A DNA stretch of 64,000 bases from Cellulomonas cellasea (GTDB lineage Bacteria; Actinomycetota; Actinomycetes; Actinomycetales; Cellulomonadaceae): assembly GCF_030372105.1 (NCBI RefSeq), contig NZ_JAUDBQ010000006.1, positions 142,403 to 206,402 of the forward strand, read 5' to 3'. Position numbers and translations under genes: made by a program. Shown in pieces: positions 1 to 11,876 of the stretch (its first letter is position 1; each line of letters opens with the position of its first letter). Under the pieces are notes generated by a model. It saw only the letters and a program-made list of their open reading frames with translations, searched no databases and was not told the DNA's origin.

Positions 1-1110
1 GGAGAGGGCACGCTCGAGGCCAGCGTCTTCGTCGTCGCGCCCGACGGCGCCCAGTACCAAGCCGGCCCCGCCATCGAGGGCCGCTACGTCTCCGTGCAGG
101 CCGAGTCGGCCAACGGCGCCACGATCGCGCTCTACGTCTCCTGGTGGGACGTGTTCTGGATCAGCGCGCGCGTCATCGCCCTCGTCGTCGTCGCGGCCGT
201 CGTGGCCTTCGGCGCCGGCATCGCCATGGCCATCTGGCAGGCCAACCGCCTCGCCGCGCCCCTCGTGTACCTCGCGGCGTCCGCCGAGCAACTCGGCTCC
301 GGGCAGGTCCGGCCACAACTGCGCCCCTCCGGCGTCGAGGAGATCGACCTCGTCGCCGCCGAACTCGCACGCAGCGCCGACCGCATGGCCGGGCGGCTCG
401 CCGCCGAGCGGCAGTTCGGCGCCGACGCCTCCCACCAGCTCCGCACCCCGCTGACCGCGCTGTCGATGCGCCTCGAGGAGATCGCCCTCGCCGCCCATGA
501 GCCCGAGGTGCGCGAGGAGGCCCGGATCTCCCTCGAGCAGGTCGAACGCCTCGTCACAGTCGTCGACGACCTCCTCGCCCGCTCGCGCCGCGCGCAGGGC
601 GGCACCACCGAGGCTGTGGTCCTCGCCGACGTCCTCCGCCAGCAGCGCGAGGAATGGGAGCCCGCCTACACGGCAGCGAACCGCCGCCTCGTCTTCGAGA
701 TCGACCCCGCCGTGCAGGTGCTCGCCACCCCCGGGGCCCTCGCCCAAGTGATCGCCACCCTGCTGGAGAACTCCCTCAAGCACGGCGGCGGAACCACCAC
801 CGTGCGCTCCCGGCCGAGCGGGCCGTCGGGCGCCGTGGTCGTCGAGGTCGCTGACGAGGGAGAGGGCGTGCCCGACGACCTCGCCCCCCGGATCTTCGAG
901 CGGGAAGTCACCTCAGGGGCCGGCACCGGCCTCGGCCTCGCACTGGCCCGTGACCTCGCGTCAGCCGACGGCGGCCGGCTCGAGCTCGCCCAGCGCCGGC
1001 CCGCGGTCTTCGCGCTGTTCCTCGCCGGGGTGCCCGCGTCGCTGGCCCCCGACGTGGTGCTGCCGCGGGGGTCGATGATCTCGCCGAGGACGGACCGGCG
1101 GTGGCGGTGA
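1..1110 (+). CDS. Sensor histidine kinase, 5'-truncated by the window edge
   Basis: The reading frame is open from base 1, so the N-terminus lies outside; 369 residues are visible. The visible part ends an extracytoplasmic sensing segment, then has one membrane helix (about residues 50-80), a HAMP linker, and a HisKA dimerisation domain with the phospho-acceptor His at about residue 145 in SHQLRTPL. An HATPase domain follows, with an N box (LLENSLKHG), G1 box (DEGEGVP) and G2 box (GTGLGLALARDL). By family it autophosphorylates and passes phosphate to a response regulator, probably encoded just upstream. It converges on the GtrA gene with 19 bases between stops. The signal is unknown. Confidence 0.93.
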   Translation, partial: GEGTLEASVFVVAPDGAQYQAGPAIEGRYVSVQAESANGATIALYVSWWDVFWISARVIALVVVAAVVAFGAGIAMAIWQANRLAAPLVYLAASAEQLGSGQVRPQLRPSGVEEIDLVAAELARSADRMAGRLAAERQFGADASHQLRTPLTALSMRLEEIALAAHEPEVREEARISLEQVERLVTVVDDLLARSRRAQGGTTEAVVLADVLRQQREEWEPAYTAANRRLVFEIDPAVQVLATPGALAQVIATLLENSLKHGGGTTTVRSRPSGPSGAVVVEVADEGEGVPDDLAPRIFEREVTSGAGTGLGLALARDLASADGGRLELAQRRPAVFALFLAGVPASLAPDVVLPRGSMISPRTDRRWR

Positions 1111-1129
1111 CCGCACGGTCGAGTGCGGC

Positions 1130-1675
1130 TCAGGCCTGAGGGCGGACCTCACCGTCGCCGAGCCCCACAGCAGGCCGTGCTGGCCGGACAGTGCCGTCCG
1201 GAGTCCGCAGGTCGGTGGATGGGGCTCGCGTTGTGAAGACCAGCTTCTTGTAGCCGATGTAGCGCACGATCGTGCCGAGCACGATGCCGAGCACCGTGGA
1301 GATGTTGTCCTCCAGCGGGGTGCGCAGGTCCAGGACGTAGTGCGTGAATGCGAGCGTCCCGATGCCGATGAACACCCCGAGCACGTTGATCGCCGCGTAC
1401 AACGTCAACTCGCGCCCGCGGTGTGCTGTGCGGTGTGAGGAGAAGGTCCAGTGGCGGTTCCCGAGCCAGGAGACGAGAGTCGCGACTGCCACAGCGATGA
1501 TCTTGGCGGTCAGGGGCTTATCCTCGAGCAGCCGCCCGGGCCCGAAGCGCAGCACGTTGAACAGGCCGAGGTCGACGACGAAGGCGACGGCTCCCACGGA
1601 GAGGAACCGGGTGAGCTCGAGCAGTCGAGAGCGCATGGCGCGCAGTGGATGCGCGTCGGCGGCGGAGGCAGGCAC
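1130..1675 (-). CDS. GtrA-family membrane protein (putative lipid-linked sugar flippase)
   Basis: This 181-residue protein has about four hydrophobic segments in the GtrA arrangement, with the typical FLSVGAVAFVVDLGLFNVL first helix and a WLGNRHWTF loop. GtrA/GtcA proteins are thought to move polyprenyl-phosphate-linked monosaccharides across the membrane. There is no adjacent GtrB-type transferase, so its partner may be one of the polyprenyl-phosphate GT2 proteins elsewhere in the window (15.9, 18.0 or 48.1 kb). The GTG start is supported by a TAGGGT -10 box exactly six bases upstream, as in leaderless transcripts. It is divergent from purK. Confidence 0.85.
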   Translation of the reverse strand: MPASAADAHPLRAMRSRLLELTRFLSVGAVAFVVDLGLFNVLRFGPGRLLEDKPLTAKIIAVAVATLVSWLGNRHWTFSSHRTAHRGRELTLYAAINVLGVFIGIGTLAFTHYVLDLRTPLEDNISTVLGIVLGTIVRYIGYKKLVFTTRAPSTDLRTPDGTVRPARPAVGLGDGEVRPQA

Positions 1676-1681
1676 TGATCG

Positions 1682-1687
1682 ACCCTA
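1682..1687 (-). promoter_or_regulatory. Leaderless -10 box of the GtrA gene
   Basis: TAGGGT on the minus strand, followed by six bases and then the GTG at 1675. Transcription would start at or next to the start codon, which also fixes the start choice. Confidence 0.6.
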
Positions 1688-1790
1688 TGCCCCGTGCCGG
1701 TGTGGCGCCTGTGAGCCCGATGTCTGAATCGCTTCCGTCGGGGTCGATGCATGGGACGTGGACGTTTCAAGGGGCTGGCGCGGCCTCGAC

Positions 1791-1796
1791 TAGGCT
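1791..1796 (+). promoter_or_regulatory. -10 box of purK, leaderless or nearly so
   Basis: TAGGCT followed by eight bases and the GTG at 1805. This spacing predicts a transcript starting one or two bases from the GTG and argues against the longer in-frame ATG at 1751, which lies upstream of the box. Confidence 0.55.
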
Positions 1797-1804
1797 CAGG
1801 CGTC

Positions 1805-2986
1805 GTGGCAGCAGCAGTGGTGGCAGTGGTCGGGGGCGGGCAGCTCGCCCGCATGATGGCGCCGGCGGCGACCGCGCTCGGGGTGCGCCTGCGGGTCCTC
1901 GTCGAGGACGCCGAGTCATCGGCCGCCCAGGTGGTGGTGGACGCGCCGGTGGGAGCCGCGAACGACCCGGCAGCCGTGGACGCGCTCGTCGAGGGCGCGC
2001 AGGTGCTGACCTTCGAGCATGAGCACGTGCCGAACGCCCTGGTCGAGAAGTTGATCGCCCGGGGGGTCGCCGTGCACCCGGGACCCGACGCGCTGGTGCA
2101 CGCCCAGGACAAGCGGGTCATGCGCGAGCGACTCGGCGCGCTCGGAGTGCCGTGCCCGCGCTGGGCGCCCATTGCCACGGCCGCTGACCTGGACTCATTC
2201 CTCGGCCAGAACGGCGGGTCCGCCGTGGTCAAGACGGTGCGCGGCGGCTACGACGGCAAGGGCGTGCGCGTGGTGCGGTCGAGCAGTGAGGCCGCCGACT
2301 GGATCGCCGCGGCGCAGACCGGGGCGGGCGTGCCCGTCATCGCTGAGGAGATGGTCCCGTTCAGCCGTGAGCTGGCGGTGCTGGTGGCCCGCACCCCTTC
2401 CGGCGAGGTGCGCACCTGGCCGGTCGTCGAGTCGGTGCAGGAGGACGGCGTCTGCGCGGAGGTCATCGCCCCCGCGCCAGGACTCCACCCCGAGACCGCC
2501 CGTGCCGCCCAGGATCTGGCCGTCCGCGTCGCCGAGGGCCTGGGGGTCACGGGCGTGCTGGCGGTCGAGTTGTTCGAGGTCCCCGGCGCCACGCCCGACG
2601 AGCCCTCCCGCGTGCTGGTCAACGAGCTGGCGATGCGTCCGCACAACTCTGGCCACTGGACCATCGACGGCGCCGTGACCAGCCAGTTCGAGCAGCACCT
2701 GCGGGCGGTCCTCGACCTGCCCCTCGGTGACACGTCGCCCCGCGCCCCGTGGACCGTGATGGTCAACGTGCTCGGCTCGACGCTCGACGAGCTGACCGAC
2801 GGCCTCGCGCCCGTGGCCCGGCTCGACCCAGCCGTGAAGGTCCACCTGTACGGCAAGGCAGTGCGGCCGGGGCGCAAGCTCGGCCACGTGAACGTCTCCG
2901 GCGACGACCTCGCCGACCTGCGGGCCCGGGCCCGCGCCGCCGCCGCGCTGCTGCGCGGCGACTCCCAGGACCAGAAGGAGATCTGA
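1805..2986 (+). CDS. purK: N5-carboxyaminoimidazole ribonucleotide synthase
   Basis: PurK uses ATP and bicarbonate to convert aminoimidazole ribonucleotide to N5-CAIR in cytoplasmic purine synthesis. The 393-residue product has the N-terminal [10 protein letters not shown] nucleotide-binding loop near residue 10, the ATP-grasp segment with [12 protein letters not shown], and the [12 protein letters not shown] and [14 protein letters not shown] motifs. Length matches the family. An in-frame ATG at 1751 would add 18 residues of poor family character, and the -10 box at 1791 favours the GTG at 1805. The stop is one base before the purE start, so the two genes form an operon in reaction order. 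Confidence 0.95.
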   Translation: MAAAVVAVVGGGQLARMMAPAATALGVRLRVLVEDAESSAAQVVVDAPVGAANDPAAVDALVEGAQVLTFEHEHVPNALVEKLIARGVAVHPGPDALVHAQDKRVMRERLGALGVPCPRWAPIATAADLDSFLGQNGGSAVVKTVRGGYDGKGVRVVRSSSEAADWIAAAQTGAGVPVIAEEMVPFSRELAVLVARTPSGEVRTWPVVESVQEDGVCAEVIAPAPGLHPETARAAQDLAVRVAEGLGVTGVLAVELFEVPGATPDEPSRVLVNELAMRPHNSGHWTIDGAVTSQFEQHLRAVLDLPLGDTSPRAPWTVMVNVLGSTLDELTDGLAPVARLDPAVKVHLYGKAVRPGRKLGHVNVSGDDLADLRARARAAAALLRGDSQDQKEI

Positions 2987-2987
2987 G

Positions 2988-3533
2988 ATGAGCACGCAGC
3001 CGTTGGTGGGCATCGTCATGGGCTCGGACTCCGACTGGCCGGTGATGCAGGCAGCAGCCGACGCCCTCGCCGAGTTCGACGTCCCCGTTGAGGTGGACGT
3101 GGTCTCCGCGCACCGGCAGCCCGCGAAGATGATCGACTACGGGCGCTCCGCCGCGGCGCGCGGCCTGCGCGTCATCATCGCCGGCGCCGGGGGAGCGGCC
3201 CATCTGCCGGGGATGCTCGCGTCCGTGACGACGCTGCCGGTGATCGGCGTGCCTGTCCCGCTCGCCTACCTCGACGGCGTCGACTCGCTGCTGTCGATCG
3301 TGCAGATGCCGGCCGGGGTGCCGGTGGCCACGGTGTCCGTCGGCGGGGCGCGCAACGCCGGGTTGTTGGCGGTGCGCATCCTCGCGTCGGGCACGGACGA
3401 GGAGGCGGCCCGGCTCGCGGCGGCCATGGCCGCCTTCCAGGACGGGCTGCGCGAGCAGGCCGACGCGAAGGGCGAGCGGCTGCGGGCCACCGCCGGCACA
3501 GGGCAGCGCAAGCCCATCGGCTTCGGCGCCTGA
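2988..3533 (+). CDS. purE: N5-CAIR mutase (class I)
   Basis: PurE rearranges N5-CAIR to CAIR, the step after PurK. The 181-residue product shows the class I signature: [13 protein letters not shown] at the N-terminus, SAHRQP around residue 42 (SAHRTP is commoner) and the [12 protein letters not shown] active-site loop carrying the catalytic His. A strong AAGGAG ribosome-binding site lies eight bases before the ATG, inside the end of purK, so translation is probably coupled. The C-terminus is about 15 residues longer than compact PurE proteins and ends in a basic tail. Confidence 0.96.
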   Translation: MSTQPLVGIVMGSDSDWPVMQAAADALAEFDVPVEVDVVSAHRQPAKMIDYGRSAAARGLRVIIAGAGGAAHLPGMLASVTTLPVIGVPVPLAYLDGVDSLLSIVQMPAGVPVATVSVGGARNAGLLAVRILASGTDEEAARLAAAMAAFQDGLREQADAKGERLRATAGTGQRKPIGFGA

Positions 3534-3575
3534 CTGCACGGAGAGCACGCCTGGCCCGGGGCGCCCGCGGGAAGC

Positions 3576-4997
3576 TCAGCCTGTCGGCGCGCCGCCCGTC
3601 GGCCCCGCGGGCCATGTGCCCGAGGCGATCGCCGCGAAGAACCCCGGCGTCTGATCCGGGTCCAGGCGGACCGTCGAGCCGACGTTCCCCGGCCGGTAGT
3701 CCATGCTGATGATCGGCGGGGTGCCCGTGATCCCGCCTTCGCCCTTGGCGTTGCGGAAGGCGAGCGCGAGGTCGCCCAGGTCGAGGATGCCCGTGCCCTC
3801 GCTCACCGTCAGGGCGCCCGTGCCCGCGGTCAACAGATCGACCTGCCGACCTGGCTGGAAGACCAGCCCGGGGTTCTCGACCTTGCTGGACAGCGCGCCG
3901 ATCAGCTGCTGCTGACGCTCGGCGCGGCCGATGTCGCCCGTCGGGTCCGCCTTGCGCATCCGCGCGAAGGCCAGCGCCTCCACCCCGCCGACCTCGCGGC
4001 AGCCGGGGGTCCACACCATGCCGCTGTCCGCGTCGTCCACTGTCAGGTCCGAGCACAGCTCCACGCCGCCCACGGCGTCCACCACCTGCTCGATGCCGCC
4101 GAAGCCGACCTCGACGTAGTGGTCGACGGTCAGCCCCGTGAGCTGCTCGACGGTCTGAACCAGCAGCGGGGCGCCGCCCCAGGAGAACGCGGCGTTCAAC
4201 TTCGACGGCTCATGGCCGGGGATCTCGACATAACTGTCCCGCGGGAGGCTGATCAGCGCCGTCGGCCCACTGTCGGGGACGTGTAGCAGCATGATCGTGT
4301 CGGTGCGCGCGCCCTGCGTCTCGGTGTCCTCGATGGCGCCGTCCGCACGCGAGTCCGAGCCGGCGAGCAGGTACGTGGTGCCCGGGGTGTCAGCGGCGCC
4401 GGACAGCGCGTCGACGTGGTCGATCTTGCCGTTGGCCCAGATCAGCAGGCCGATGGGCCAGGCGAGCATGAGCACCAGCAGCACTGCGACACCGAGCAGG
4501 ATCTTCTGGCGGCGCGGCGCGCGGACTCGGGTGGGCGCGGTGGGAACGGGAGGACGGGCGCTGCCCCCCGGGGCGCGTCCACTCCGGGCGCCGACAACTG
4601 GTGGCCTGCCGCGCGCGGGCGCGGGCCGCTGCGCCGCCGGATCTGCAGGGCGTCCGGCGACCCGAACCGGTGGCACGGACGCCGGGGCCGCGGTGGAGCT
4701 CCCACGTGCTGTGGCCGGCGCGATGGCCGGAGGGCGCCCCGCCCCTGAGGCGGAAGTAGCGCGCGGTGGCGGTGGAGGCGTGGGCCGCCCGACACGAGCG
4801 GCGGGGGGTGGCGTTGCCGCGGGGCGAGGGGCCGCCGGACGTGCTGTGCCGGCGCCCGGCTCGCGATCGGACCCGGGGGAGAAGCTGGGTGGGACAGTCG
4901 GGCCTTGCGACGCGGGCCGCCCACCGCGGGCGGGCTTGGCCGTCCCACCTGGGCGCGCGCGTGAGCCGCGCGGTGGGGTGTTGCTGTCGCCGGCCAT
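3576..4997 (-). CDS. LCP (LytR-CpsA-Psr) family glycopolymer ligase with a long proline-rich tail
   Basis: LCP proteins transfer lipid-linked anionic or rhamnose-containing glycopolymers to peptidoglycan at the outer membrane face. This 473-residue protein begins with about 160 residues of low-complexity Pro/Arg/Ala sequence predicted to be cytoplasmic, then one membrane helix (about 168-188), then the LCP domain. That domain has the family motifs LAGSDSRADG, DTIMLLHV, SLPRDSYVEIPG and KLNAAFSWGG, including the Arg and Asp residues that contact the polyprenyl pyrophosphate. It lies eight bases after the stop of a second LCP gene, clearly co-transcribed. The disordered tail is unusually long and could be a phosphorylation or docking region. 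Confidence 0.92.
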   Translation of the reverse strand: MAGDSNTPPRGSRARPGGTAKPARGGRPASQGPTVPPSFSPGSDREPGAGTARPAAPRPAATPPPAARVGRPTPPPPPRATSASGAGRPPAIAPATARGSSTAAPASVPPVRVAGRPADPAAQRPAPARGRPPVVGARSGRAPGGSARPPVPTAPTRVRAPRRQKILLGVAVLLVLMLAWPIGLLIWANGKIDHVDALSGAADTPGTTYLLAGSDSRADGAIEDTETQGARTDTIMLLHVPDSGPTALISLPRDSYVEIPGHEPSKLNAAFSWGGAPLLVQTVEQLTGLTVDHYVEVGFGGIEQVVDAVGGVELCSDLTVDDADSGMVWTPGCREVGGVEALAFARMRKADPTGDIGRAERQQQLIGALSSKVENPGLVFQPGRQVDLLTAGTGALTVSEGTGILDLGDLALAFRNAKGEGGITGTPPIISMDYRPGNVGSTVRLDPDQTPGFFAAIASGTWPAGPTGGAPTG

Positions 4998-5005
4998 ATC
5001 CGCGA

Positions 5006-6331
5006 TCAGCCGCAGGTGGACGTGACGTCGTTCGCGGAGAAGGCTTCCTTGCCCGCCTTCTTCGTCTCGGCGGGTTCCGGGGCGGGCGGCGCCGCGGTCT
5101 CAGTCGCGGCCTGGGTGGGCTGCGAGGGCGGCGTCGCGTCATCTCCGGCCGCTGTGTCGGGCGCCGTGCCTGTCCCCGTGTCGGCTCCGGCCCCCGCGTC
5201 CGTGGCGGGGTCGGCAGGCGTCTCGGCGGCGGCCTCTTCGACGCCCAGCATGGGCCGGTCGTTGGCGATGTTGTCCCAGATCACATCAGCTTCAGAGGTC
5301 CACACCACCCGGTTGGGGTCGCTCGGGGCAGCAGCCCACGGGATGGTCATGAAGGTGATGTTGCTGGTGGAGATGTTGCGCAGGCTGAAGGCGAGGCCGG
5401 CGAGGCTGGTGGGCCGGGCGACGTTGGGGCTCGCCGTGACCGACTCGGTCGCCGCGTCGAGGAAACGGACCAGGCTCGTGACGTCGGTCATCAGGTTCTT
5501 CTCGAAGATCGTCTTGGCCATCGCCGAGAGGAACTCCTGCTGCCGCCCGAGCCGTCCGGTGTCCGAGCCGTCACCGAGCCCCACGCCCTTGCGCGCGCGG
5601 GCGAAAGCGAGCGCGGTGCTGCCGTCGAGGGTCTGCTGCCCGGCTGAGAGGTCCAGGCCGGCGTCGGAGGAGCGCATGTCGGTGGGGATGCACATGTCGA
5701 TCCCGCCGAGCGCGTCGACCATCTTGATGAAGCCCACGAAGTCGATCACGGCGAAGTCGGTCAGGGGGACGCCCGTGGTGGCCATGACCGTCTTCATCGC
5801 GCAGGCGGCGGCGGAGGCCATGTCGCCACCGCGGTCCGCGCCGATCGCGAAGGCCTCGTTGAACATCGCGTTTCGGCGGGCGGAACTCGTCGACCCGTCG
5901 GTCATGGTGCAGGACGGGATGTCCACCAAGGAGTCGCGGGGGATCGACACGAGCTCGACCCGCGTCCGATCCGCCGAGATGTGCATGACAATCGTGGTGT
6001 CGGAACGCATCCCCGCGGCGTCTCCGCCGATGACCGCGTTCTCCCCGTCGCGCTGGTCCGAGCCCAGCAGCAGGACGTTCATCGCCTGCCCGGCGTTCGG
6101 GTCGCTCGGATCGACGCTCGTCGGGGTGGGCATCTCGCCGAGCAACCCGGTGAGGTCGACCTCGTCGATGTTCCCCTGCATCTTGCCGAGGGCCGTGGCC
6201 ATGCCGGTCGCGCCGAAGGCGAGCGTGGCCGTCATGACGAGGCCGACGCCGCGCAGCACGTGATGCGAGCGCGGGCGCCGCGAGTGGCGGGCTGCGCGCG
6301 GGCGCGAGGAGGCTGCGTGGCGAATGGTCAC
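5006..6331 (-). CDS. LCP (LytR-CpsA-Psr) family glycopolymer ligase
   Basis: A second LCP protein of 441 residues. A short basic N-terminus and one membrane helix (about 27-48) precede the LCP domain with NVLLLGSDQRDG, DTTIVMHI, SIPRDSLVDIP and FNEAFAIGA motifs. An acidic, Ala/Pro/Thr-rich segment from about residue 365 ends in a short Cys-containing tail. The predicted GTG start at 6331 has no clear ribosome-binding site, so the true start could be slightly different. It is first of the LCP pair and lies next to rmlB, as LCP genes neighbour rhamnose genes in mycobacteria. Two tandem LCPs suggest two polymers or partial redundancy. Confidence 0.92.
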   Translation of the reverse strand: MTIRHAASSRPRAARHSRRPRSHHVLRGVGLVMTATLAFGATGMATALGKMQGNIDEVDLTGLLGEMPTPTSVDPSDPNAGQAMNVLLLGSDQRDGENAVIGGDAAGMRSDTTIVMHISADRTRVELVSIPRDSLVDIPSCTMTDGSTSSARRNAMFNEAFAIGADRGGDMASAAACAMKTVMATTGVPLTDFAVIDFVGFIKMVDALGGIDMCIPTDMRSSDAGLDLSAGQQTLDGSTALAFARARKGVGLGDGSDTGRLGRQQEFLSAMAKTIFEKNLMTDVTSLVRFLDAATESVTASPNVARPTSLAGLAFSLRNISTSNITFMTIPWAAAPSDPNRVVWTSEADVIWDNIANDRPMLGVEEAAAETPADPATDAGAGADTGTGTAPDTAAGDDATPPSQPTQAATETAAPPAPEPAETKKAGKEAFSANDVTSTCG

Positions 6332-6344
6332 CGGAGGAGCATAT

Positions 6345-6384
6345 GAGGCGCGCGGCGCTCCCGTGGGGGAGCGCCGCGCGCCTC
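6345..6384 (-). terminator. Strong hairpin after rmlB
   Basis: An 18-base perfect stem (6345-6362 pairing with 6367-6384) with a 4-base loop, GC-rich and without a clear T-run, lies 20 bases past the rmlB stop and just before the LCP operon. It probably ends rmlB transcription. Confidence 0.75.
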
Positions 6385-6404
6385 AGGTAAGAGATCTGTG
6401 GAGA

Positions 6405-8537
<2,133 letters not shown>

Positions 8538-8541
<4 letters not shown>

Positions 8542-9629
8542 GCGGTGTACGCGTCGAGCGTGCGGTCGGCGCACCTCGCCCAGGTCAGCTCGCTGGCCCA
8601 CGCCTGCCGGGCGGTGCGCGCGGCGGCGTCGTCGGGCCCGACGAGGGCGGTGCTCAGCGCGTCGGCGAGCGCCTCGGCGTCATCCGGGGGAGCAGCGACC
8701 GCATGCGGGCCGGCGACCTCGTGGAGCACGGGCAGATCCGAGATGACGACGGGCCGCCCCGCGGCGAGGGCCTCGAGGACGGGGAGCCCGAACCCCTCGT
8801 CGGTCGATGGCAGGACGAGGGTCCTGCTGCCAGCGACAAGGCTCCTGAGCTCGCTGTCGTCAAGCCATCCGGTCAGGTGGACGCCGGGGCGCCGGGTGAG
8901 CGACTCCTCGCGCCCGGCAGGCCCCGCGAGGACGAGGTCGGGCGTGCCCGGGACGGAGGCGCGCAGGACCGCATGGGCCTCGAGGAGCCGCGGCAGGTTC
9001 TTGCGAGGGTCGAGCGAGCCGACGAACACCACGTAGTCGTCCGGAAGCCCATGCGCGCGCAGCCACCCGGACTCGGCTGGCGGCGCGTCGAACCAGGCGT
9101 CCTCGACGCCGAGCGGCACCGCGACCACCTGGGCATACGGCAAGGAGTAGTGGTCGCGGACGGCCGCCGCGACGACCTCGGTCGGGGTGAGCACCTGGGC
9201 GCCCCGGCCCAGGGCGCGGGGGACGAGCTCGCGGTAGAGGAGGCTCGCCGCGCTGACCGTCTCGGCGTGCAGGGCGTAGGTCAGGTCGTGGATCGTCACG
9301 ACCTCACGGGCGCCTCGAGTCGGGGGCGAGACGAAGTTGGTGCCGTGGAACACGTCGGTGGCGCCGACGAGCAGCTCGATCGGGGGGAACTGCGTGCGCC
9401 GCCAGCACTCCCGCAGCATGCGGGCGGGCACCCGGGGCCCGACCTGCTCAACGCCGCTCGGCAGGCCCGACAGGCGTCCGCCGCGGGCGGTCCAGGTCGT
9501 GACCCGCACGTCGGCGGCCAAGCCTCGCCGGGCGGCGGCGGCCGGAAGCTCCCGCACGAGGTTCTCCACGTACCGCCCGATCCCCGTGCGGGGGCCGAGC
9601 AGCGGGGTCGCGTCGAGCGTGATCAGCAC
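8538..9629 (-). CDS. Family 4 glycosyltransferase (GT-B)
   Basis: A 363-residue retaining GT-B enzyme. Visible motifs are ATPLLGPRTGIGRYVENL at the N-terminus, VVTIHDLTYAL in the acceptor domain, FVGSLDPRKNLPRLLEAH at the start of the donor domain, and the EGFGLPVLEALAAG donor-binding motif, here STDEGFG. It likely adds a hexose or mannose to a lipid-linked glycan on the cytoplasmic side. It starts with GTG and overlaps the next GT by four bases. It is divergent from the ABC exporter operon with about 200 bases between. Confidence 0.9.
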
Positions 9630-9770
9630 CGCTGCATGCTCTCATGCGCGGCATGGACGATGATGATCACGAGACCGCGCCACGTCGGCGGTGACGGGAC
9701 CGTGCGCCGCAGTGCGCCGGGCGCCCGTTTTGCCGTAAGTCGGCCGTCCCGTCCGGACAGTCGGCTCGTG

Positions 9771-9776
9771 TATCGT
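9771..9776 (+). promoter_or_regulatory. Possible -10 box of the ABC exporter operon
   Basis: TATCGT about 58 bases before the predicted TTG start of the permease, in the 205-base divergent region 9630-9834. It is the best TAnnnT match seen there; no good -35 was found. Confidence 0.3.
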
Positions 9777-9834
9777 CTGCGACGCCTACCGGCCCGATCA
9801 GCGGGCCCGGTCGAAACAAGAACGGAACCCGCTG

Positions 9835-10671
9835 TTGGGCATCTTGACCGACACTCGCGAGGTTTATCAGTCCCGCGAGCTGCTCCATAACTTGACGCTC
9901 CGCGAGCTCCGGGGCAAGTACAAGGGGACGGCCCTTGGCTGGGCATGGTCGTTGATCAACCCCTTGGCCACCACTGCGATCTTCACGATCGTGTTCTCGA
10001 CCGTGATGAGGGTCAACCCGCCCGTAGGCGTCAACGGCCTGCACAACTACTCTCTGTTCCTGCTGTGCGGCCTCCTCACCTGGAACTTCATGGCAGGCGC
10101 CTTCCAGACCGGAATGGGCTCGCTGGTCGCCAACGGCAACCTCATCAAGAAGACGTATTTCCCGCGACGGCTCCTGGTCATCTCGAACGTCGCTGCGGCA
10201 TTCGTGTCGTATGCCATCGAGATGCTGGTGCTCGTCCTGATCTTCCTGGCGTTCCGCGTCAACGTGCTCCCCTACGTTCCGCTGATCCTGCTGGTCATGC
10301 TGCTGCTCGGGGTCTTCGCCCTCGCTCTGGCGCTCATGCTGTCGGTCGTCAACGTGTATTTCCGCGACATCGCGCACTTCGTCACGTTGTTCATGCAGCT
10401 GTGGTTCTACGCGACTCCGATCATCTACCCGATCACGCTGATCGAGGACGTCCGCGGCTCCGGGAACTGGGCCGACAGGCTGCATCTCGTCGACATTTAC
10501 CAGTTGAATCCGATGGTGGGCTTCGTCGAGTCGATCCGCGACATGATGTACGCGGGCCATCTGCCCGACTGGCAGCCCATCGCCTACTGTCTAGTGGTCA
10601 CAGTCATCCTCCTGTGGATCGGGAACCGAGTCTTTGGACGGATGGAGAAAAGGCTGGCTGAGGAACTGTGA
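9835..10671 (+). CDS. ABC-2 type polysaccharide export permease (Wzm/TagG-like)
   Basis: The membrane half of an ABC exporter that moves a finished lipid-linked polysaccharide out of the cytoplasm. The 278-residue protein begins with the cytoplasmic LTLRELRGKYKGTALGWAWSLINPLA segment (shown by residues 20-45) typical of TagG/Wzm. About six membrane helices follow, with FYATPIIYPITLI between helices and NPMVGFVESIRDMMY near the end. The start is uncertain: TTG at 9835 fits family length. It overlaps the ATPase gene by four bases (GTGA), so the two subunits are made together. Confidence 0.93.
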   Translation: MGILTDTREVYQSRELLHNLTLRELRGKYKGTALGWAWSLINPLATTAIFTIVFSTVMRVNPPVGVNGLHNYSLFLLCGLLTWNFMAGAFQTGMGSLVANGNLIKKTYFPRRLLVISNVAAAFVSYAIEMLVLVLIFLAFRVNVLPYVPLILLVMLLLGVFALALALMLSVVNVYFRDIAHFVTLFMQLWFYATPIIYPITLIEDVRGSGNWADRLHLVDIYQLNPMVGFVESIRDMMYAGHLPDWQPIAYCLVVTVILLWIGNRVFGRMEKRLAEEL

Positions 10672-11876
10672 ACAATCCTGTCATCACCGTTGACAATGTC
10701 GCGAAGCGGTTTCGCATCTATCACGAGCGCAACCAATCGATCAAAGTCGCCCTCATGCGCGGCCGGCGCGCGAAGTTCGACGAGTTCTGGGCGTTGCAGG
10801 ACATCGACCTGGAGATTCCCGAGGGCAAGACCTTCGGCCTCGTGGGACACAACGGCTCGGGCAAGAGCACGCTGCTGAAGTGCCTGGCGCGGATCCTCGT
10901 GCCCGACCGCGGGGACATCTCCGTCCGGGGCAAGGTCTCGGCACTGCTCGAACTGGGCGCGGGGTTCCACCCTGAGCTGTCGGGCCGCGACAACGTGTAC
11001 CTCAACGGCTCGATCCTGGGCCTGACGAAGGCGGAGATCGACCGGAAGTTCGACGACATCGTCGACTTCGCCGGCCTCTCGGCGTTCATCGACACCCCGG
11101 TCAAGAACTACTCGTCGGGCATGTACGTGCGCCTGGGCTTCTCCGTCGCTATCAACGTCGACCCGGACATCCTCATGGTGGACGAGGTGCTGGCCGTCGG
11201 TGACGAGGAGTTCCAGCGCCGCAGCATGGAGAAGTTCAAGGAGTTCAAGGACGACGGGCGCACGATCGTCGTCGTCAGCCACGCGCTGGGCACCATGCGC
11301 GACATGTGCGACGAGGTGGCGTGGCTCGACCACGGGCGCCTGCAGTCGGTCGGCAAGCCCGGCGACGTCGTCGACGACTACATCGAGACCTCGCACACCG
11401 ACCGCGACGAGGAGGCCGCCAAGGAGGGCCGCCTGCGTCACGGTTCGGGGGAGATCAGGCTGGAGGACGTCGAGCTCCTCGTCGACGGCGTGCCGACCAC
11501 GACGGTGCGCACCGGCGACGACGTCACCTTCCGGCTGCGGTATGAGGCGTCGAGTGACGTCGACGACGCCGTCTTCGGCCTGGCCATCGCCACACTGTCC
11601 GGCCAGAACGTCACCGGTCCCAACACAAAGGACGGCGGTCTGCGGATCGACGTGCGGCGCGGGGCCGGTCAAGTGGATCTGCGCGTTCCCCGCATCATGC
11701 TGCTGGCGGGGACCTATGACGTGACGGTCGCGTCCACCGACTCGACGCTCACACACACCTTCGACCACCAGAAGAACCTCTTCCGGTTCGATGTGCTTGC
11801 AGGGCAGCCGACCGACCGGTTCGGCATCGTGAGTCTTGGGGGGACCTGGCAGAGCAACGGAGTGCAACATGGCTGA
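10668..11876 (+). CDS. ABC exporter ATPase with C-terminal cargo-binding domain (Wzt/TagH-like)
   Basis: The ATPase partner of the permease (402 residues). It has Walker A GHNGSGKST at about residue 59, signature YSSGMYVRLGF at about 147, Walker B ILMVDEVLAVGD at about 170, and the H-loop in VVVSHAL. After about residue 255 comes a 145-residue beta-rich domain resembling Wzt_C, the module that in E. coli O9a and O8 Wzt recognises the modified non-reducing end of the finished chain. This implies export is tied to a terminal modification, and the next gene is a methyltransferase. It overlaps that gene by eight bases. Confidence 0.92.
   Translation: MNNPVITVDNVAKRFRIYHERNQSIKVALMRGRRAKFDEFWALQDIDLEIPEGKTFGLVGHNGSGKSTLLKCLARILVPDRGDISVRGKVSALLELGAGFHPELSGRDNVYLNGSILGLTKAEIDRKFDDIVDFAGLSAFIDTPVKNYSSGMYVRLGFSVAINVDPDILMVDEVLAVGDEEFQRRSMEKFKEFKDDGRTIVVVSHALGTMRDMCDEVAWLDHGRLQSVGKPGDVVDDYIETSHTDRDEEAAKEGRLRHGSGEIRLEDVELLVDGVPTTTVRTGDDVTFRLRYEASSDVDDAVFGLAIATLSGQNVTGPNTKDGGLRIDVRRGAGQVDLRVPRIMLLAGTYDVTVASTDSTLTHTFDHQKNLFRFDVLAGQPTDRFGIVSLGGTWQSNGVQHG

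Noticed and set aside
6343..6390. 15-codon plus-strand ORF after a GGAGGAG sequence
   Set aside because: It lies entirely across the rmlB terminator hairpin, the spacing of the ribosome-binding-like sequence is too short, and its composition follows from the hairpin.
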